64,000 bases of DNA from NCBI RefSeq assembly GCF_003075075.1, contig NZ_QCYM01000009.1, forward strand, positions 116,569-180,568. The letters are read 5' to 3'. Below, piece after piece: positions 47,062 to 57,266 of this stretch. This stretch comes from Labrenzia sp. 011. GTDB taxonomy: Bacteria; Pseudomonadota; Alphaproteobacteria; Rhizobiales; Stappiaceae. The position numbers and the translations under genes are program-made. The notes under the pieces were generated by a model. It ran no database searches. It saw only the letters and a program-made list of their open reading frames with translations, and was not told where the DNA came from. Within the stretch, counting starts at the first letter, position 1, and each line of letters opens with the position of its first letter.

Positions 47062-47319
47062 ATGGCTGAAGTGGTCATCTACACGCGCCAGCTTTGCGGG
47101 TTTTGCACGGCGGCCAAGCGGCTGCTGGAGCGCAAAGGCGTCACCTATAAGGAATTCGACGCAACCTTCGATCCGGGCCTGCGCAAGGAAATGGTACAGA
47201 AGGCCAATGGCCGCTCCACCTTTCCGCAGATTTTTGTCGGCTCGACCCATGTGGGCGGCTGCGACGAACTGCATGCGCTGGACCGGGCCGGCAAGCTGGA
47301 CGCCCTGCTTGCATCGTGA
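47062..47319 (+). CDS. grxC: Glutaredoxin 3
   Basis: An 85-aa dithiol glutaredoxin with thioredoxin fold. The active site is C12-G-F-C15 in YTRQLCGFCTAAKRLL; the glutathione-binding TFPQIFVG and GGCDEL motifs follow. It reduces glutathione mixed disulfides and ribonucleotide reductase. The usual glutaredoxin active site is CPYC or CGYC; CGFC is a common alphaproteobacterial form. ATG 47062 has AAAGGA about 9 bases upstream. It is likely in the same transcription unit as comF and the Nit2-like gene. Confidence 0.95.
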   Translation: MAEVVIYTRQLCGFCTAAKRLLERKGVTYKEFDATFDPGLRKEMVQKANGRSTFPQIFVGSTHVGGCDELHALDRAGKLDALLAS

Positions 47320-47380
47320 TCCGGCGTGCGAATCGCGGCAATTTGCAGGTGCGGTCCGACACGCCCGGACGACCGGCTTT

Positions 47381-47412
47381 CCTGCTTTCATGGGATGCCG
47401 TATGAAAGCAGG
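47381..47412 (+). terminator. Perfect hairpin between grxC and the nitrilase gene
   Basis: CCTGCTTTCAT (47381-47391) and ATGAAAGCAGG (47402-47412) form an 11-bp perfect stem with a 10-base loop. There is no T-run after it, so it is either a weak terminator, an RNA-processing or stability element, or a protein site ahead of the next gene. Confidence 0.45.
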
Positions 47413-47464
47413 CTGATCTGATGATACCCTGATTCATTCCTGTCCACCGGAGGGAAGGCGCCAG

Positions 47465-48319
47465 ATGCCCTCGTTTATCGCAGCATGTATCCAGCTTCGC
47501 AGCGGCAAGACCCTGTCTGAAAATAGGGACGCGGCCGAAAGCCTGATCCGGGCGGCCGCCATGGACGGGGCGCAATATATTCAGACCCCGGAAATGTCGA
47601 ATGTGCTGGTGCGCAGCCGCGAGGAACTTCTGGAGCGCATTTCAGGGCCCGGAGACGATCCGTTCCTGTCGATGGCACGATCCGTGGCGGCGGATCTCGG
47701 CGTTCATCTTCATATCGGCTCCCTGGCGGTGCTGGCAGGCAATGGCAAGGTCGCCAACCGGGCCTTCATGATTGCGCCGGACGGGCGAATTCTCGCCAGC
47801 TACGACAAGATCCACATGTTCGACGTGGATCTGCCCAACGGGGAGAGCTGGCGTGAATCGGCGACCTATGAGCCGGGCACGCAATCCGTGGTCCTCGATC
47901 TGCCTCTGGCGCGGATCGGCATGGCGGTCTGCTACGATATCCGCTTTCCGGCGATCTTCCGGACACAGGCGCGCGCCGGTGCGCAGATCGTCACCGCCCC
48001 CGCCGCCTTCACGCGCCAGACCGGGGAAGCCCACTGGCATGTGTTGCAGCGTGCCCGCGCCATCGAGAACGGCGCCTTCGTCATCTCCGCGGCGCAGGGC
48101 GGTGTCCATGAGGATGGCAGGGAGACCTACGGTCACAGTCTCATGGTCGATCCATGGGGACATGTGATCGCCGAACTCGATCATGACGCGCCAGGGCATG
48201 TGCTGGCCGAAATCGATACGGACAAAGTGTCCCAGGCACGCGGGCGTATCCCCGCCATTGCCAATGAGCGGGAATTCACCTGCCGGGTTGTCGAAGGCCT
48301 GAAGGAGGAACCGGCGTGA
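47465..48319 (+). CDS. Nit2-like carbon-nitrogen hydrolase
   Basis: A 284-aa nitrilase-superfamily amidase with the full Glu-Lys-Cys triad: E43 in TPEMSN, K115 in YDKIHMFD, and C156 in AVCYDIRFP. The DKIHMFD and YDIRFP forms match the Nit1/Nit2 branch, enzymes that remove deaminated glutathione or omega-amides such as alpha-ketoglutaramate. The neighbouring glutaredoxin supports a link to glutathione repair, by inference. GGAGG lies upstream of ATG 47465. Its stop overlaps the DUF1178 start (GTGA), so the two are translationally coupled. Confidence 0.93.
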   Translation: MPSFIAACIQLRSGKTLSENRDAAESLIRAAAMDGAQYIQTPEMSNVLVRSREELLERISGPGDDPFLSMARSVAADLGVHLHIGSLAVLAGNGKVANRAFMIAPDGRILASYDKIHMFDVDLPNGESWRESATYEPGTQSVVLDLPLARIGMAVCYDIRFPAIFRTQARAGAQIVTAPAAFTRQTGEAHWHVLQRARAIENGAFVISAAQGGVHEDGRETYGHSLMVDPWGHVIAELDHDAPGHVLAEIDTDKVSQARGRIPAIANEREFTCRVVEGLKEEPA

Positions 48320-48825
48320 TCAGGTACACGCTTGTTTGCGGCAACACGCATAATTTCGAAGGCTGGTTCCGGAATTCAGACGATTTTGAAATGCAGTGCA
48401 CCCGCCACCTGGTGGTGTGCCCGGTCTGCGGCGCCACGGATGTCAGAAAGGCGCTGATGGCGCCTGCAGTGTCCACATCCCGGAAGAAGGAAGCGCCGTC
48501 CTGTCCCGCCGATACGGAGGTCCGTCCGGCGCAGGCGAGCGCACCGGCAGCGCCGGCTACCACGCCCATGCAGCCTTCGGCGCTGCTGCCGGTGGATATC
48601 CGTCACAAGGAAATCGTCGAGACCCTGCGCGAGGTGCGCGCCCGCATTATCGAAAACTCGGAAAATGTGGGGGCGGATTTCGCCACGGAAGCCCGGAAAA
48701 TGCATTATGGCGAGGCGGAAGAGCGCAGCATTTACGGCGAAACCACACCACAGGACGCGGAAGCCCTGCTGGACGAGGGCATTGCCGTTCTTCCCCTGCC
48801 CGAACTGCCCGAGGACAAGAACTGA
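48316..48825 (+). CDS. DUF1178 family protein
   Basis: A 169-aa protein of the DUF1178 family, recognised by its start IRYTLVCGNTHNFEGWFRNS and the cysteine pair CPVCGATDVRKALMAP, which together look like a zinc ribbon. A Pro/Ala-rich linker (about residues 55-95) leads to the conserved C-terminal FATEARKMHYGEAEERSIYGE. Function unknown; the family is restricted mostly to Alpha- and Betaproteobacteria. GTG start, 4-base overlap with the amidase gene. Confidence 0.92.
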   Translation: MIRYTLVCGNTHNFEGWFRNSDDFEMQCTRHLVVCPVCGATDVRKALMAPAVSTSRKKEAPSCPADTEVRPAQASAPAAPATTPMQPSALLPVDIRHKEIVETLREVRARIIENSENVGADFATEARKMHYGEAEERSIYGETTPQDAEALLDEGIAVLPLPELPEDKN

Positions 48826-48890
48826 ATACCTGGGAGCGTCGAGACCACTTGCGGTCTCCGCCGGGACAGGCCCTTGCCGGACCGCAAACA

Positions 48891-48930
48891 CGAAAGCCAC
48901 CCGCGGTCCTCAGAATGCGGGTGGCTTTCG
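48891..48930. terminator. Bidirectional terminator between DUF1178 and phasin genes
   Basis: CGAAAGCCACCCGC at 48891-48904 pairs perfectly with GCGGGTGGCTTTCG at 48917-48930 (14 bp, loop 12). It lies between two convergent genes, so it probably serves both. The T-runs are short on both sides. Confidence 0.85.
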
Positions 48931-48973
48931 GCTTTGATGACAGCCTGCCGACGCATGTGCGCGGCGTGCCTGT

Positions 48974-49465
48974 TCAAACGGCCGACTTGCGGCGTCCTGT
49001 GGATTTGGACTGGACTTCCTTCAGGGTTTCTTCCGTAGCCTTGCCGAGTTCGCTGACGGTCTCCAGGGCCGTTTCGTTGAGTTCCTCGACGACGGCGGCA
49101 TTGTCGGAAAAGCTGTCGCGGAGCAGGGCAGCCTGCTTTTCGAAGTATTCCTGATACTCGTTCGCCATCTTGGAATAGAAGGCCTGCAGGGTCGCCATGG
49201 TTTCCTCCGGCGCCGTGCACTGGCTCAACGATTTCGCGCATTCGATGTCTTCATGCAGGCGATGGCTGACAAAATTCATCTGGTCGTCCAGGGCCCGTTC
49301 GGTATGGGTCCACAGTGTCTGACCCATCTTCTGGACGCTGGCGACAGCCTTGGCTTCGATGCGGTCTTCCCGTTCCGCAAAATTCCAGTTCGAAAAGGAA
49401 GGCATCGGCCACTGGGTCATCATCGAGCTGAAATCGAAGGCATCCGTATTCCGTTTGGCAGGCAT
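48974..49465 (-). CDS. Phasin family protein
   Basis: A 163-aa protein, mainly amphipathic helix, of the phasin family that coats polyhydroxyalkanoate granules. It lacks a signal or TM helix. A polar lead (residues 1-30) is followed by long helices covering about 35-150 (for example AFYSKMANEYQEYFEKQAALLRD region) and a basic end SKSTGRRKSAV. ATG 49465 has GGAGAA 8 bases upstream; the frame to 49606 is not coding in style. No phaCAB or phaR gene is in the window, so granule association is inferred from family. Confidence 0.82.
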   Translation of the reverse strand: MPAKRNTDAFDFSSMMTQWPMPSFSNWNFAEREDRIEAKAVASVQKMGQTLWTHTERALDDQMNFVSHRLHEDIECAKSLSQCTAPEETMATLQAFYSKMANEYQEYFEKQAALLRDSFSDNAAVVEELNETALETVSELGKATEETLKEVQSKSTGRRKSAV

Positions 49466-49654
49466 GTCACATTCTCCGCTGTTGTCCGTCAGCTCCAGCC
49501 GTTGAAGCCGGTCCACTTTTCGATCCGCCACGATGTCCCGCAGCCGGTTCTCGCCCCTCGCTTGCAGTCTACGATGTTTTCGCGGCGCATCTTTGACAGG
49601 GATCAAACAGCGAGGGAGCCGCGACGGAAAGGCGGCTGTGCCGGGCCGCCCGCG

Positions 49655-50350
49655 TCAAGGGCGATTCAGGAACGTCCGGAGCGCGGCGGAGGTGCTGTCC
49701 GGCTCTTCCAGGGTGGACAGGTGTCCGCTGCCTGCGATCACCACAAGGTCGCTGCCGGAAATCCGTTCGTGGATTTCCCGGGCAACCGGCGGTGGGGTCA
49801 GCCGGTCTCCGTCGCCGACCAGAACGAGGGTCGGGCAGGCGATGTCCGAAAGCCGGGGACGGGCATCGATGCGGTCGATCAGCGCGGTCTGCTGGCGGAT
49901 GAAGGCCTCCGGCCCGGTTTCCATGGCCATATCGACCACGATTACCTTGAGCGCGGCGTCTTCTTCGCGTTTTTCATGGACGAAGCCCGGGTAAAGCAGA
50001 TGCGGGATCTTCGCGAAGCCTTTCTTGCGGGTCAGGTCGATCAGGAACTTTCGCCGCTCCGACTGGTCGGGGGTGTCCGAACGGGCGTTGGTGTCGAGAA
50101 GCGCCAGTTTTCCCACCCGCTGCGGTGCCTCGCGCATGATCTCCATGCAGATGTAGCCGCCCATGGACAGGCCGATCAGGGAAAACCGCTGCGGCGCCTT
50201 TTCCAGTATCGCGGCAGCGATGGCCTCGATGCTGTCGTGTTCACGGTGGTTGCCCACCATGATCGGGCGATCGGCAAAGGCGACGATCTGCGGTGCGAAG
50301 AGGGCTTCGGTGCACAGGAGGCCGGGAACGAAGACGATCGGATCGCTCAT
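49655..50350 (-). CDS. Alpha/beta hydrolase coupled to ubiG
   Basis: A 231-aa alpha/beta hydrolase. It begins [17 protein letters not shown], with nucleophile S62 in GLSMGG, an acid in GDGDRLTPP and histidine in [12 protein letters not shown]. The substrate is unknown. Its ATG overlaps the ubiG stop by 4 bases (50347-50350), so it is co-translated with ubiG; a role in quinone or fatty-acyl metabolism is possible but not supported by sequence. The upstream open frame to 51034 merely runs inside ubiG. Confidence 0.88.
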   Translation of the reverse strand: MSDPIVFVPGLLCTEALFAPQIVAFADRPIMVGNHREHDSIEAIAAAILEKAPQRFSLIGLSMGGYICMEIMREAPQRVGKLALLDTNARSDTPDQSERRKFLIDLTRKKGFAKIPHLLYPGFVHEKREEDAALKVIVVDMAMETGPEAFIRQQTALIDRIDARPRLSDIACPTLVLVGDGDRLTPPPVAREIHERISGSDLVVIAGSGHLSTLEEPDSTSAALRTFLNRP

Positions 50351-51111
50351 GTGGAAGAGGCCGTCTTTTCCGCCAGCAGCATGTAGTTCACGTCCATGTC
50401 GCGCGACTGGCCCCAGCTGTCCGTCAGCGGATTGTAGCTCACTCCGGAGCGGTCGATGATCTTCAGGCCGGCCTTTTGCAGCGGGGCCTCGATCTCTTCC
50501 GGCTTGACCAGCTTCTCGTAGGAATGGGTGCCCCTGGGAAGCCAGCGCAGAACGACTTCCGCACCGACAATGGCCAGGGCATAGGCCTTGAGGGTCCGGT
50601 TGATGGTGGCCACGAACATCAGTCCGCCGGGCCGGACCATGCTTCCGGTCGCCTCGAGGAACAGCGGCACGTCGGCAACGTGCTCGACCACTTCCATGTT
50701 CAGCACCACGTCGAAAGTTTCCCCGGCGGCGGCCAGCGCTTCGGCGGTTTCTGTCCGGTAGTCGATGTCGAGGCCGGAGCTGCGCATGTGAAGTTTCGCA
50801 ATCTCGATATTGACCTGGGAAGGATCCGCACCGACGACTTCCGCACCGAGGCGGGCCATCGGTTCGCACAGCAGTCCGCCGCCGCAGCCGATGTCGAGGA
50901 AACGCAGTCCCCTGAAGGCGTCCGATGCCTTCGGATCCCGGTCGAACCGGCGGCAGACTTCCTGCTTGATATAGGCCAGACGCACCGGATTGAACTTGTG
51001 CAGCGGCTTGAACTTGCCTGCCGGATCCCACCATTCCTCGGCCATTGCGGAAAAACGGGCGACCTCTTCGGTGTCGATCGTGCCGGAATTTTCTCGTGCC
51101 TTGTCTGTCAT
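50347..51111 (-). CDS. ubiG: Bifunctional demethylubiquinone / polyprenyl-dihydroxybenzene O-methyltransferase UbiG
   Basis: UbiG carries out both O-methylation steps of ubiquinone synthesis. At 254 aa it is standard length. It shows [23 protein letters not shown] near the N-terminus, the SAM motif [20 protein letters not shown], and [16 protein letters not shown]. The N-terminal WWDP motif is specific to UbiG among SAM methyltransferases. It is divergent from lysC and shares about 230 bases with it as promoter space. Confidence 0.96.
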   Translation of the reverse strand: MTDKARENSGTIDTEEVARFSAMAEEWWDPAGKFKPLHKFNPVRLAYIKQEVCRRFDRDPKASDAFRGLRFLDIGCGGGLLCEPMARLGAEVVGADPSQVNIEIAKLHMRSSGLDIDYRTETAEALAAAGETFDVVLNMEVVEHVADVPLFLEATGSMVRPGGLMFVATINRTLKAYALAIVGAEVVLRWLPRGTHSYEKLVKPEEIEAPLQKAGLKIIDRSGVSYNPLTDSWGQSRDMDVNYMLLAEKTASST

Positions 51112-51341
51112 CGGACGATCCTTTCAGACGTCAGGCCGCTGGAGAGGCGCGGCCGGTTGGACTTTCTACCGCTGTCGTTCCAGCCTCGCCGGGTCTTTGT
51201 CAAGCCGGACCGGTTGCAAATCCGCTCTCGGTATTCGCTTCTCAGGCCGGTTGCAGCAATGCACCGCAGCCTGTATGCATGTGCGCCGATCCATCCGGCG
51301 CTTCAGGCGCTTCACGAACCCGCAAGAAGAATACGAGTGGT

Positions 51342-52592
51342 ATGGCCCGACTGGTTTTAAAATTTGGCGGGACTTCGGTTGCCGATCTAGATCGCATCCG
51401 CAATGTCGCCCGCCATGTCAAACGGGAAGTGGATGCCGGCCACCAGGTCGCGGTCGTTGTCTCGGCGATGGCCGGACAGACCAACCAGCTGGTGCAATAT
51501 TGCCGGGAAGCTTCGCCGCTTCATGACGCCCGCGAATATGATGCCGTTGTCGCATCCGGCGAACAGGTGACCTCCGGTCTGCTGGCCATCGTCCTGCAGG
51601 ACATGGGCGTGAACGCGCGCTCCTGGCAGGGCTGGCAGGTGCCGATCAAGACCGACGAGAATCACGGCGCGGCGCGGATCCGCGACATTGACGGCAGTTT
51701 CCTGATGGAGCGTCTCGAACAGGGTCAGGTTGCGGTTCTTGCCGGTTTCCAGGGCCTGTCTCCGGACAACCGGATCGCGACGCTGGGGCGCGGAGGATCC
51801 GACACCAGCGCGGTCGCCATCGCCGCTGCCATCAAGGCGGATCGATGTGATATCTATACGGATGTCGACGGCGTCTACACGACCGACCCGCGGATCGTGC
51901 CCAAGGCGAAACGGCTGAAACGGGTGTCCTTCGAGGAAATGCTCGAAATGGCGTCCCTGGGGGCGAAGGTTCTCCAGGTCCGCTCGGTCGAGATGGCTAT
52001 GGTTCACGGTGTCAGGACCTTCGTGCGCTCCAGCTTCGATGATCCGCATGCACCGCAGGTCGACTCTGACGGCCTTCCGATTGGTACCCTTATTTGCGAC
52101 GAGGACGAACTCGTGGAACAGCAGGTTGTCACCGGCATCGCCTATGCCAAGGACGAAGCCCAGATCTCAATCCGTGACGTCGCGGACAAGCCCGGCGTGG
52201 CCGAACTGGTGTTCGGACCGCTTGCCGATAATCACATCAATGTCGACATGATCGTCCAGAACATTTCTCCGGACGGCAAGACGACGGATATCACCTTCAC
52301 CGTTCCCGAAGGCGAATACGAGCGGGCCATCAAGGTGCTGGAGGACAATCGCGCGGCGATCGGCTTCCAGAATCTGGAAGGGGCCACCGACGTGGTGAAG
52401 GTCTCCGTCATCGGCATCGGAATGCGCTCCCATGCGGGCATCGCGGCCCAGTGTTTCAGGGGGCTCGCCTCCAAGGGAATCAACATCCGCGCCATCACGA
52501 CTTCGGAAATCAAAATCTCCGTGCTCATTGATTCGGCATACGCGGAACTTGCAGTGCGGACTCTCCATTCGCTATACGGGTTGGACGGATAG
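51342..52592 (+). CDS. lysC: Aspartate kinase
   Basis: LysC makes aspartyl phosphate, first step toward lysine, threonine, methionine and diaminopimelate. The 416-aa monofunctional form has the kinase domain with [11 protein letters not shown] at the start, [16 protein letters not shown] in the ATP site and [11 protein letters not shown], followed by two ACT domains (about residues 265-410) for lysine/threonine feedback. A GTG/ATG start inside the ACT region could give a separate beta subunit in some bacteria, but none with a clear SD was seen. ptsP begins 73 bases later. Confidence 0.97.
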   Translation: MARLVLKFGGTSVADLDRIRNVARHVKREVDAGHQVAVVVSAMAGQTNQLVQYCREASPLHDAREYDAVVASGEQVTSGLLAIVLQDMGVNARSWQGWQVPIKTDENHGAARIRDIDGSFLMERLEQGQVAVLAGFQGLSPDNRIATLGRGGSDTSAVAIAAAIKADRCDIYTDVDGVYTTDPRIVPKAKRLKRVSFEEMLEMASLGAKVLQVRSVEMAMVHGVRTFVRSSFDDPHAPQVDSDGLPIGTLICDEDELVEQQVVTGIAYAKDEAQISIRDVADKPGVAELVFGPLADNHINVDMIVQNISPDGKTTDITFTVPEGEYERAIKVLEDNRAAIGFQNLEGATDVVKVSVIGIGMRSHAGIAAQCFRGLASKGINIRAITTSEIKISVLIDSAYAELAVRTLHSLYGLDG

Positions 52593-52665
52593 TTCATCCG
52601 GCAAGCGGGCTGCGGTACGGATCCGGGCCGGGAGCTTGTGTGAAGCGGGATCAAACGGGGGCGCC

Positions 52666-54933
52666 ATGCGCAGCAACCTAGCCGGACCGCGCCTGCTGCT
52701 CCGCCGGCTTCGGGAAGTCATGGCGGAGCCGATCACGGCGCAGGAGCGACTCGACAAGATTGTCGTGCTCATCGCGTCGAATGTGGTTGCCGAAGTCTGT
52801 TCGGTCTACATTCTGCGCGCGGACGGCGTTCTGGAGCTTTATGCAACGGAAGGTCTGAATCGCGAGGCGGTACACAACGCGTCCCTGCGCGTCGGCCAGG
52901 GGCTTGTCGGCCTGATCGCCGCCGAAGCACGTCCCCTGAACCTGCCGAACGCCAGCGCCCATCCGGGCTTTACCTATCTGCCGGAAACCGGTGAAGAAGC
53001 CTACAACTCGTTCCTTGGCGTGCCGATTCTGAGGGCGGGGCGCACGCTAGGCGTTCTCGTCGTGCAGAACCAGTCCCACCGCACCTATCTGGAAGACGAG
53101 GTGGAAGCCCTGCAGACCACGGCGATGGTCATTGCCGAGATGGTGGCCGCGGGTGAGCTGGAGGCGATTTCCCAGAAAGCCACCGGACTGGACCTGTCGC
53201 GGCCGATCACCTCGACCGGCACCGGGCTTTCCGAAGGCGTGGGGCTCGGCCATGTGGTTCTGCACGAGCCGCGCGTCGTCATCACGAATCTGATTGCCGA
53301 GGACACGGACAGCGAGAGCGCCCGTCTCGACGGGGCCATCAATCGCCTGCGCCTGTCCATCGACGATCTTCTGGCCAGCGGCGAGATCGCGGCCACCGGT
53401 GAGCACCGGGAGGTGCTCGAAGCCTACCGCATGTTCGCCTATGACCGGGGCTGGATCCGCAAGATCGAGGAAGCGATCCGCAACGGCCTGACGGCAGAGG
53501 CGGCGGTCGAGAAGGTCCAGAGCGATACGCGCGCGCGCATGTTGCGTCAGACGGACCCCTATCTGCGCGAACGCCTGCACGACCTCGACGACCTGGCTCA
53601 CCGGCTCATCCGTGAGCTCATGGGCCGTGAACATGGCCCCGGTCACGACGAACTGCCCCAGGATGCCATTATCGTGGGCCGCAACATGGGGGCCGCGGAA
53701 CTGCTGGACTACGGACGGGACCGGATCCGCGGTCTGGTGCTGGAGGAAGGCGGGCCGACCAGTCACGTGACCATCGTTGCCCGGGCTCTGGGCATTCCCA
53801 TGGTCGGGCTGGTGCATGACATCGTCGGCCTGGCGGATGGCGGCGATGCGATCATCGTGGACGGTGACACGGGTGAGGTTCATCTTCGCCCTGCGACCGA
53901 CCTGGAAAACGCCTATGCGGAAAAGGTCCGGTTCCGGGCGCGGCGCCAGGCGCAATACCGGCGCCTGCGCAACAAGCCGTCGGTGACAAAGGACGGGGTC
54001 GAGTTTTCCCTGCAGATGAACGCCGGCCTGCTGGTCGATCTGCCGCATCTTGCCGAATCGGGGGCGGCGGGCGTCGGTCTGTTCCGCACCGAACTCCAGT
54101 TCATGGTTGCCTCCTCCTTTCCGCGCATGCGCGAACAGCAGGCGCAATACTCCCAGGTTCTGGACGAGGCCAACGGCAAGCCGGTGACCTTCCGGTCCCT
54201 CGACATCGGCGGGGACAAGGTCCTTCCCTATCTGCGCTCGATCCAGGAGGAAAACCCGGCCATGGGCTGGCGCGCCCTGCGGCTCGGTCTCGATCGGCCC
54301 GGCCTGTTGCGCACCCAGATCCGGGCGTTGCTGCATGCGGCCGCGGGACGCGAGCTGAAGCTGATGTTCCCGATGGTTGCGGAGGTGCGGGAATTCCTGC
54401 AGGCCAAGGCCCTTGTCAACAAGGAAATCAGGCATCTGCGCCGTCATGGTCACCAGACGCCGGACAACATCCGGCTCGGGGTGATGATCGAGGTGCCGTC
54501 CCTGCTGTTCCAGCTCGAGGAACTGATGTTCCATGTCGACTTCGTGTCCGTCGGCTCGAACGATCTGTTCCAGTTCTTCTGTGCGGTCGACCGGGGCAAC
54601 ACGCGGGTTGCCGACCGGTTCGATACCCTGAGCGTCGGTTTCCTGAGAGCCTTGAAATCCATTGTGGATGCCGCACATAAGGCCCATGTCCCGGTGACAC
54701 TGTGCGGTGAGCTGGCCGGCCGGCCCCTGGAGGCTATGGCGCTGATCGGGCTGGGCTATCGCGATCTGTCGATGTCGCCGGCATCGCTGGGGCCGGTGAA
54801 GGCAATGCTGCGCACTCTGGACGCGGGCCGCCTGTCCGCCCGTATCCTGCCGCGGCTGGAACCCGGGCATGGCGACAGCAATATCCGGGACGTCCTGAAG
54901 CGCTTCGCCGCAGACATGGATGTTGCTCTTTAG
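52666..54933 (+). CDS. ptsP: PTS-Ntr enzyme I (phosphoenolpyruvate-protein phosphotransferase)
   Basis: PtsP takes phosphate from PEP and passes it to NPr (PtsO) and EIIA-Ntr (PtsN), a regulatory chain that senses nitrogen and potassium status. Its 755 aa comprise an N-terminal GAF domain (about residues 25-160, NifA-like; binds glutamine in studied cases), the phosphohistidine domain with GGPTSHVTIVARALG, and the PEP-binding TIM barrel with GVGLFRTELQFM, SVGSNDLFQFF and a catalytic cysteine in LCGELAGRP. ATG 52666 fits the conserved GAF start. Typical alphaproteobacterial position between lysC and prfA. Confidence 0.96.
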   Translation: MRSNLAGPRLLLRRLREVMAEPITAQERLDKIVVLIASNVVAEVCSVYILRADGVLELYATEGLNREAVHNASLRVGQGLVGLIAAEARPLNLPNASAHPGFTYLPETGEEAYNSFLGVPILRAGRTLGVLVVQNQSHRTYLEDEVEALQTTAMVIAEMVAAGELEAISQKATGLDLSRPITSTGTGLSEGVGLGHVVLHEPRVVITNLIAEDTDSESARLDGAINRLRLSIDDLLASGEIAATGEHREVLEAYRMFAYDRGWIRKIEEAIRNGLTAEAAVEKVQSDTRARMLRQTDPYLRERLHDLDDLAHRLIRELMGREHGPGHDELPQDAIIVGRNMGAAELLDYGRDRIRGLVLEEGGPTSHVTIVARALGIPMVGLVHDIVGLADGGDAIIVDGDTGEVHLRPATDLENAYAEKVRFRARRQAQYRRLRNKPSVTKDGVEFSLQMNAGLLVDLPHLAESGAAGVGLFRTELQFMVASSFPRMREQQAQYSQVLDEANGKPVTFRSLDIGGDKVLPYLRSIQEENPAMGWRALRLGLDRPGLLRTQIRALLHAAAGRELKLMFPMVAEVREFLQAKALVNKEIRHLRRHGHQTPDNIRLGVMIEVPSLLFQLEELMFHVDFVSVGSNDLFQFFCAVDRGNTRVADRFDTLSVGFLRALKSIVDAAHKAHVPVTLCGELAGRPLEAMALIGLGYRDLSMSPASLGPVKAMLRTLDAGRLSARILPRLEPGHGDSNIRDVLKRFAADMDVAL

Positions 54934-54987
54934 CGGAAACGGGCGTAACGCCCCCTCTTAACGTCAATCCTGGGAGATCTTGCGCGG

Positions 54988-56061
54988 ATGCTGGCGCGTC
55001 ATAGACTTGATAATCTGCTGGACCGCTTTGCCGAACTCGAACACATGATGTCGTCGAATCCGGACCCTGCCGCTTACGTGAAACTCTCCCGCGAATATGC
55101 CGGTCTGGAGCCGCTGGTCGGCAAGATCCGGGAGCTCATCCAGGCCGAAAAGGATCTTGAGGGGGCAAAGTCGCTGGTGTCGGATCCGGACTCGGATGCG
55201 GAGATGCGCGAGCTTGCGGAACTGGAGCGGGACGAGCTTGCCGAGCGCGTGGAACGCCTCAGCCGGGATGTGAGCATCGGCCTGCTGCCCAAGGACGAGG
55301 CGGATGCCAACGATGCGATCCTGGAAGTGCGCGCGGGAACGGGCGGCGATGAAGCGGCCCTGTTCGCGGGGGATCTGTTCCGCATGTATCAGCGCTATGC
55401 CGAGCTCCAGGGCTGGAAGGTGGAAATCCTGTCCGCCAGCGAAGGCGAGGTCGGCGGTTACAAGGAGGTGATCGCCTCGGTTTCCGGCGACCATGTCTTC
55501 GCCCGGCTCAAGTTCGAATCCGGTGTGCACCGGGTCCAGCGTGTTCCGGCAACCGAATCGGGCGGTCGCATTCATACGTCGGCGGCCACCGTGGCCGTGT
55601 TGCCGCAGGCCGAGGATGTCGATATCGACGTTCAGGACAGCGATTTGCGCATCGACACCTTCCGTGCCTCCGGCGCCGGCGGGCAGCATGTGAACACGAC
55701 CGATTCCGCCGTGCGCATCACCCATTTGCCGACCGGGATCGTGGTGGCCGTTCAGGATGAACGCTCCCAGCACAAGAACAAGGCGCGCGCCATGCAGCTT
55801 CTGCGGGCACGGATCTATGACGAGGAACGCGCGCGCGCGGCGAGCGAGCGGACCGAAGCCCGACGGCTTCAGGTCGGTTCCGGAGACCGCTCCGAACGGA
55901 TACGGACCTACAATTACCCCCAGGGACGTGTGACCGACCACCGGATCGGCCTGACGCTCTACAAGCTCGACCAGATCATTGCCGGCGAGGCGCTTGGCGA
56001 GGTCATCGACGCGTTGATCGTCGATCATCAGGCCGGTCTGCTCGCGTCCGTAGACAGCTGA
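54988..56061 (+). CDS. prfA: Peptide chain release factor 1
   Basis: RF1 ends translation at UAA and UAG. The 357-aa protein has [19 protein letters not shown] (about 113-131), the codon-reading PxT motif as PAT at 187-189, and the catalytic GGQ at 231-233, whose glutamine is methylated by PrmC. ATG 54988 begins [13 protein letters not shown], the normal RF1 start. prmC starts 3 bases after its stop, so both are made together. Confidence 0.97.
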   Translation: MLARHRLDNLLDRFAELEHMMSSNPDPAAYVKLSREYAGLEPLVGKIRELIQAEKDLEGAKSLVSDPDSDAEMRELAELERDELAERVERLSRDVSIGLLPKDEADANDAILEVRAGTGGDEAALFAGDLFRMYQRYAELQGWKVEILSASEGEVGGYKEVIASVSGDHVFARLKFESGVHRVQRVPATESGGRIHTSAATVAVLPQAEDVDIDVQDSDLRIDTFRASGAGGQHVNTTDSAVRITHLPTGIVVAVQDERSQHKNKARAMQLLRARIYDEERARAASERTEARRLQVGSGDRSERIRTYNYPQGRVTDHRIGLTLYKLDQIIAGEALGEVIDALIVDHQAGLLASVDS

Positions 56062-56064
56062 GCG

Positions 56065-56907
56065 ATGCGGACCGGACAGCTCTACCGGCAGGTCCGGGAC
56101 CGGTTCAGACAGGCGGGGCTGGCGACGCCGGATCTGGACGCGCGGTTGCTGGTGAGCGCCGCGCTGGGCGTTCCGGTTGCCGATCTTGTCCTGCGGGAGG
56201 ATGCCGAGGTCACGCAGGAGGCGGCCGCGCGGGCCGGGACCTATGAAAAGCTGCGTCTGGAAGGCATGCCCGTCGGGCGGATCCTCGGGGAGCGGGAGTT
56301 TTACGGCCGCAGGTTCTTTCTGAATGCGGCAACCCTGGAACCCAGGCCGGATACGGAAACCCTGGTCGATGCGGTTCTTGCGCGCACGGATCCGCAGCAG
56401 ACCGGCATCATGTGCGATATCGGCACCGGCACCGGCGCCATCGCCGTTTCCCTCCTGGCCGAACGCCCCGGCTGCCGGATGATCGCCGTGGACCTGTCCG
56501 AGGAGGCGCTGCAATGCGCACTCCGCAATGCCGGCCACCATGGCGTCGGCGAGCGGTTTTATCCCGTGTGCGCCGACTACATGTCGTGCCTGCGGGGCGG
56601 GCTGGACTGGGTGATCAGCAATCCGCCCTATATCCGGTCCTCCGTCCTGGCCGGTCTCGACCGGGAGGTGATTCAGCACGATCCGATCCTGGCGCTCGAC
56701 GGGGGAGACAGCGGACTTGAGGCCTATTTTCATATTGTGACGGATGCGGCTTCCCTGTTGAAACCGGGCGGTGGTATCGCTTTGGAAATCGGTTTTGACC
56801 AGGCGGGCGATCTGGAAAAACAGCTGCGTCATCATGGCTTTGTAGCAATTGAAATCATTAGGGATCTTTCCGGAAACGATCGCGTTGCCGTCGCCCGGAA
56901 GGCCTGA
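56065..56907 (+). CDS. prmC: Peptide chain release factor N5-glutamine methyltransferase
   Basis: PrmC methylates the GGQ glutamine of RF1 and RF2, speeding peptide release. The 280-aa protein has the N-terminal five-helix domain (about 1-75), the SAM motif CDIGTGTGAIAVSLL at about 117-131, and the diagnostic NPPY at 186-189 (ISNPPYIRSS). The start ATG is 3 bases from the prfA stop. Also known as hemK from early mis-assignment. Normal length. Confidence 0.96.
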   Translation: MRTGQLYRQVRDRFRQAGLATPDLDARLLVSAALGVPVADLVLREDAEVTQEAAARAGTYEKLRLEGMPVGRILGEREFYGRRFFLNAATLEPRPDTETLVDAVLARTDPQQTGIMCDIGTGTGAIAVSLLAERPGCRMIAVDLSEEALQCALRNAGHHGVGERFYPVCADYMSCLRGGLDWVISNPPYIRSSVLAGLDREVIQHDPILALDGGDSGLEAYFHIVTDAASLLKPGGGIALEIGFDQAGDLEKQLRHHGFVAIEIIRDLSGNDRVAVARKA

Positions 56908-57266
56908 ATTCAACGTTTTGTTCCTAAGCTGAAAAAGCGCTTGGAAATCCTTGCGGAAACGGTTAGGTTCATCACGCCGAGACCGGAGATGTGATCAGCG
57001 ATCAGCGGGGCATACGCATCCGGCAGCGTTAGGCCAGACGCAGTTTTAGCGTTATGGCAGTCGTTGCAAATCGGACTATCCGGTGTTTCGGACTGTCGAG
57101 GAAAAAGACAAAGCGTTGGCCGGTGGCCTATAGCGCCTGCGTGAGTTTTCAGTGACAGCCGCTAACCAGCACTGTTGGTTTCGGTAAGTATTTCGTATCG
57201 GTTTTACGCAATTCCGATGTTGGGTCAGTGAATGCTGACCGCCGTTCCGCAAGAGAAAACGGCAGG
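56908..57266. other. Intergenic region before the DUF4167 gene
   Basis: About 360 bases without a clear gene. A possible promoter is TTGGAA (56941-56946), a 17-base spacer and TAGGTT (56964-56969), directed to the right, but the -10 match is poor. The long distance to the next start suggests a sizable 5' leader or further promoters not recognised here. Confidence 0.3.
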
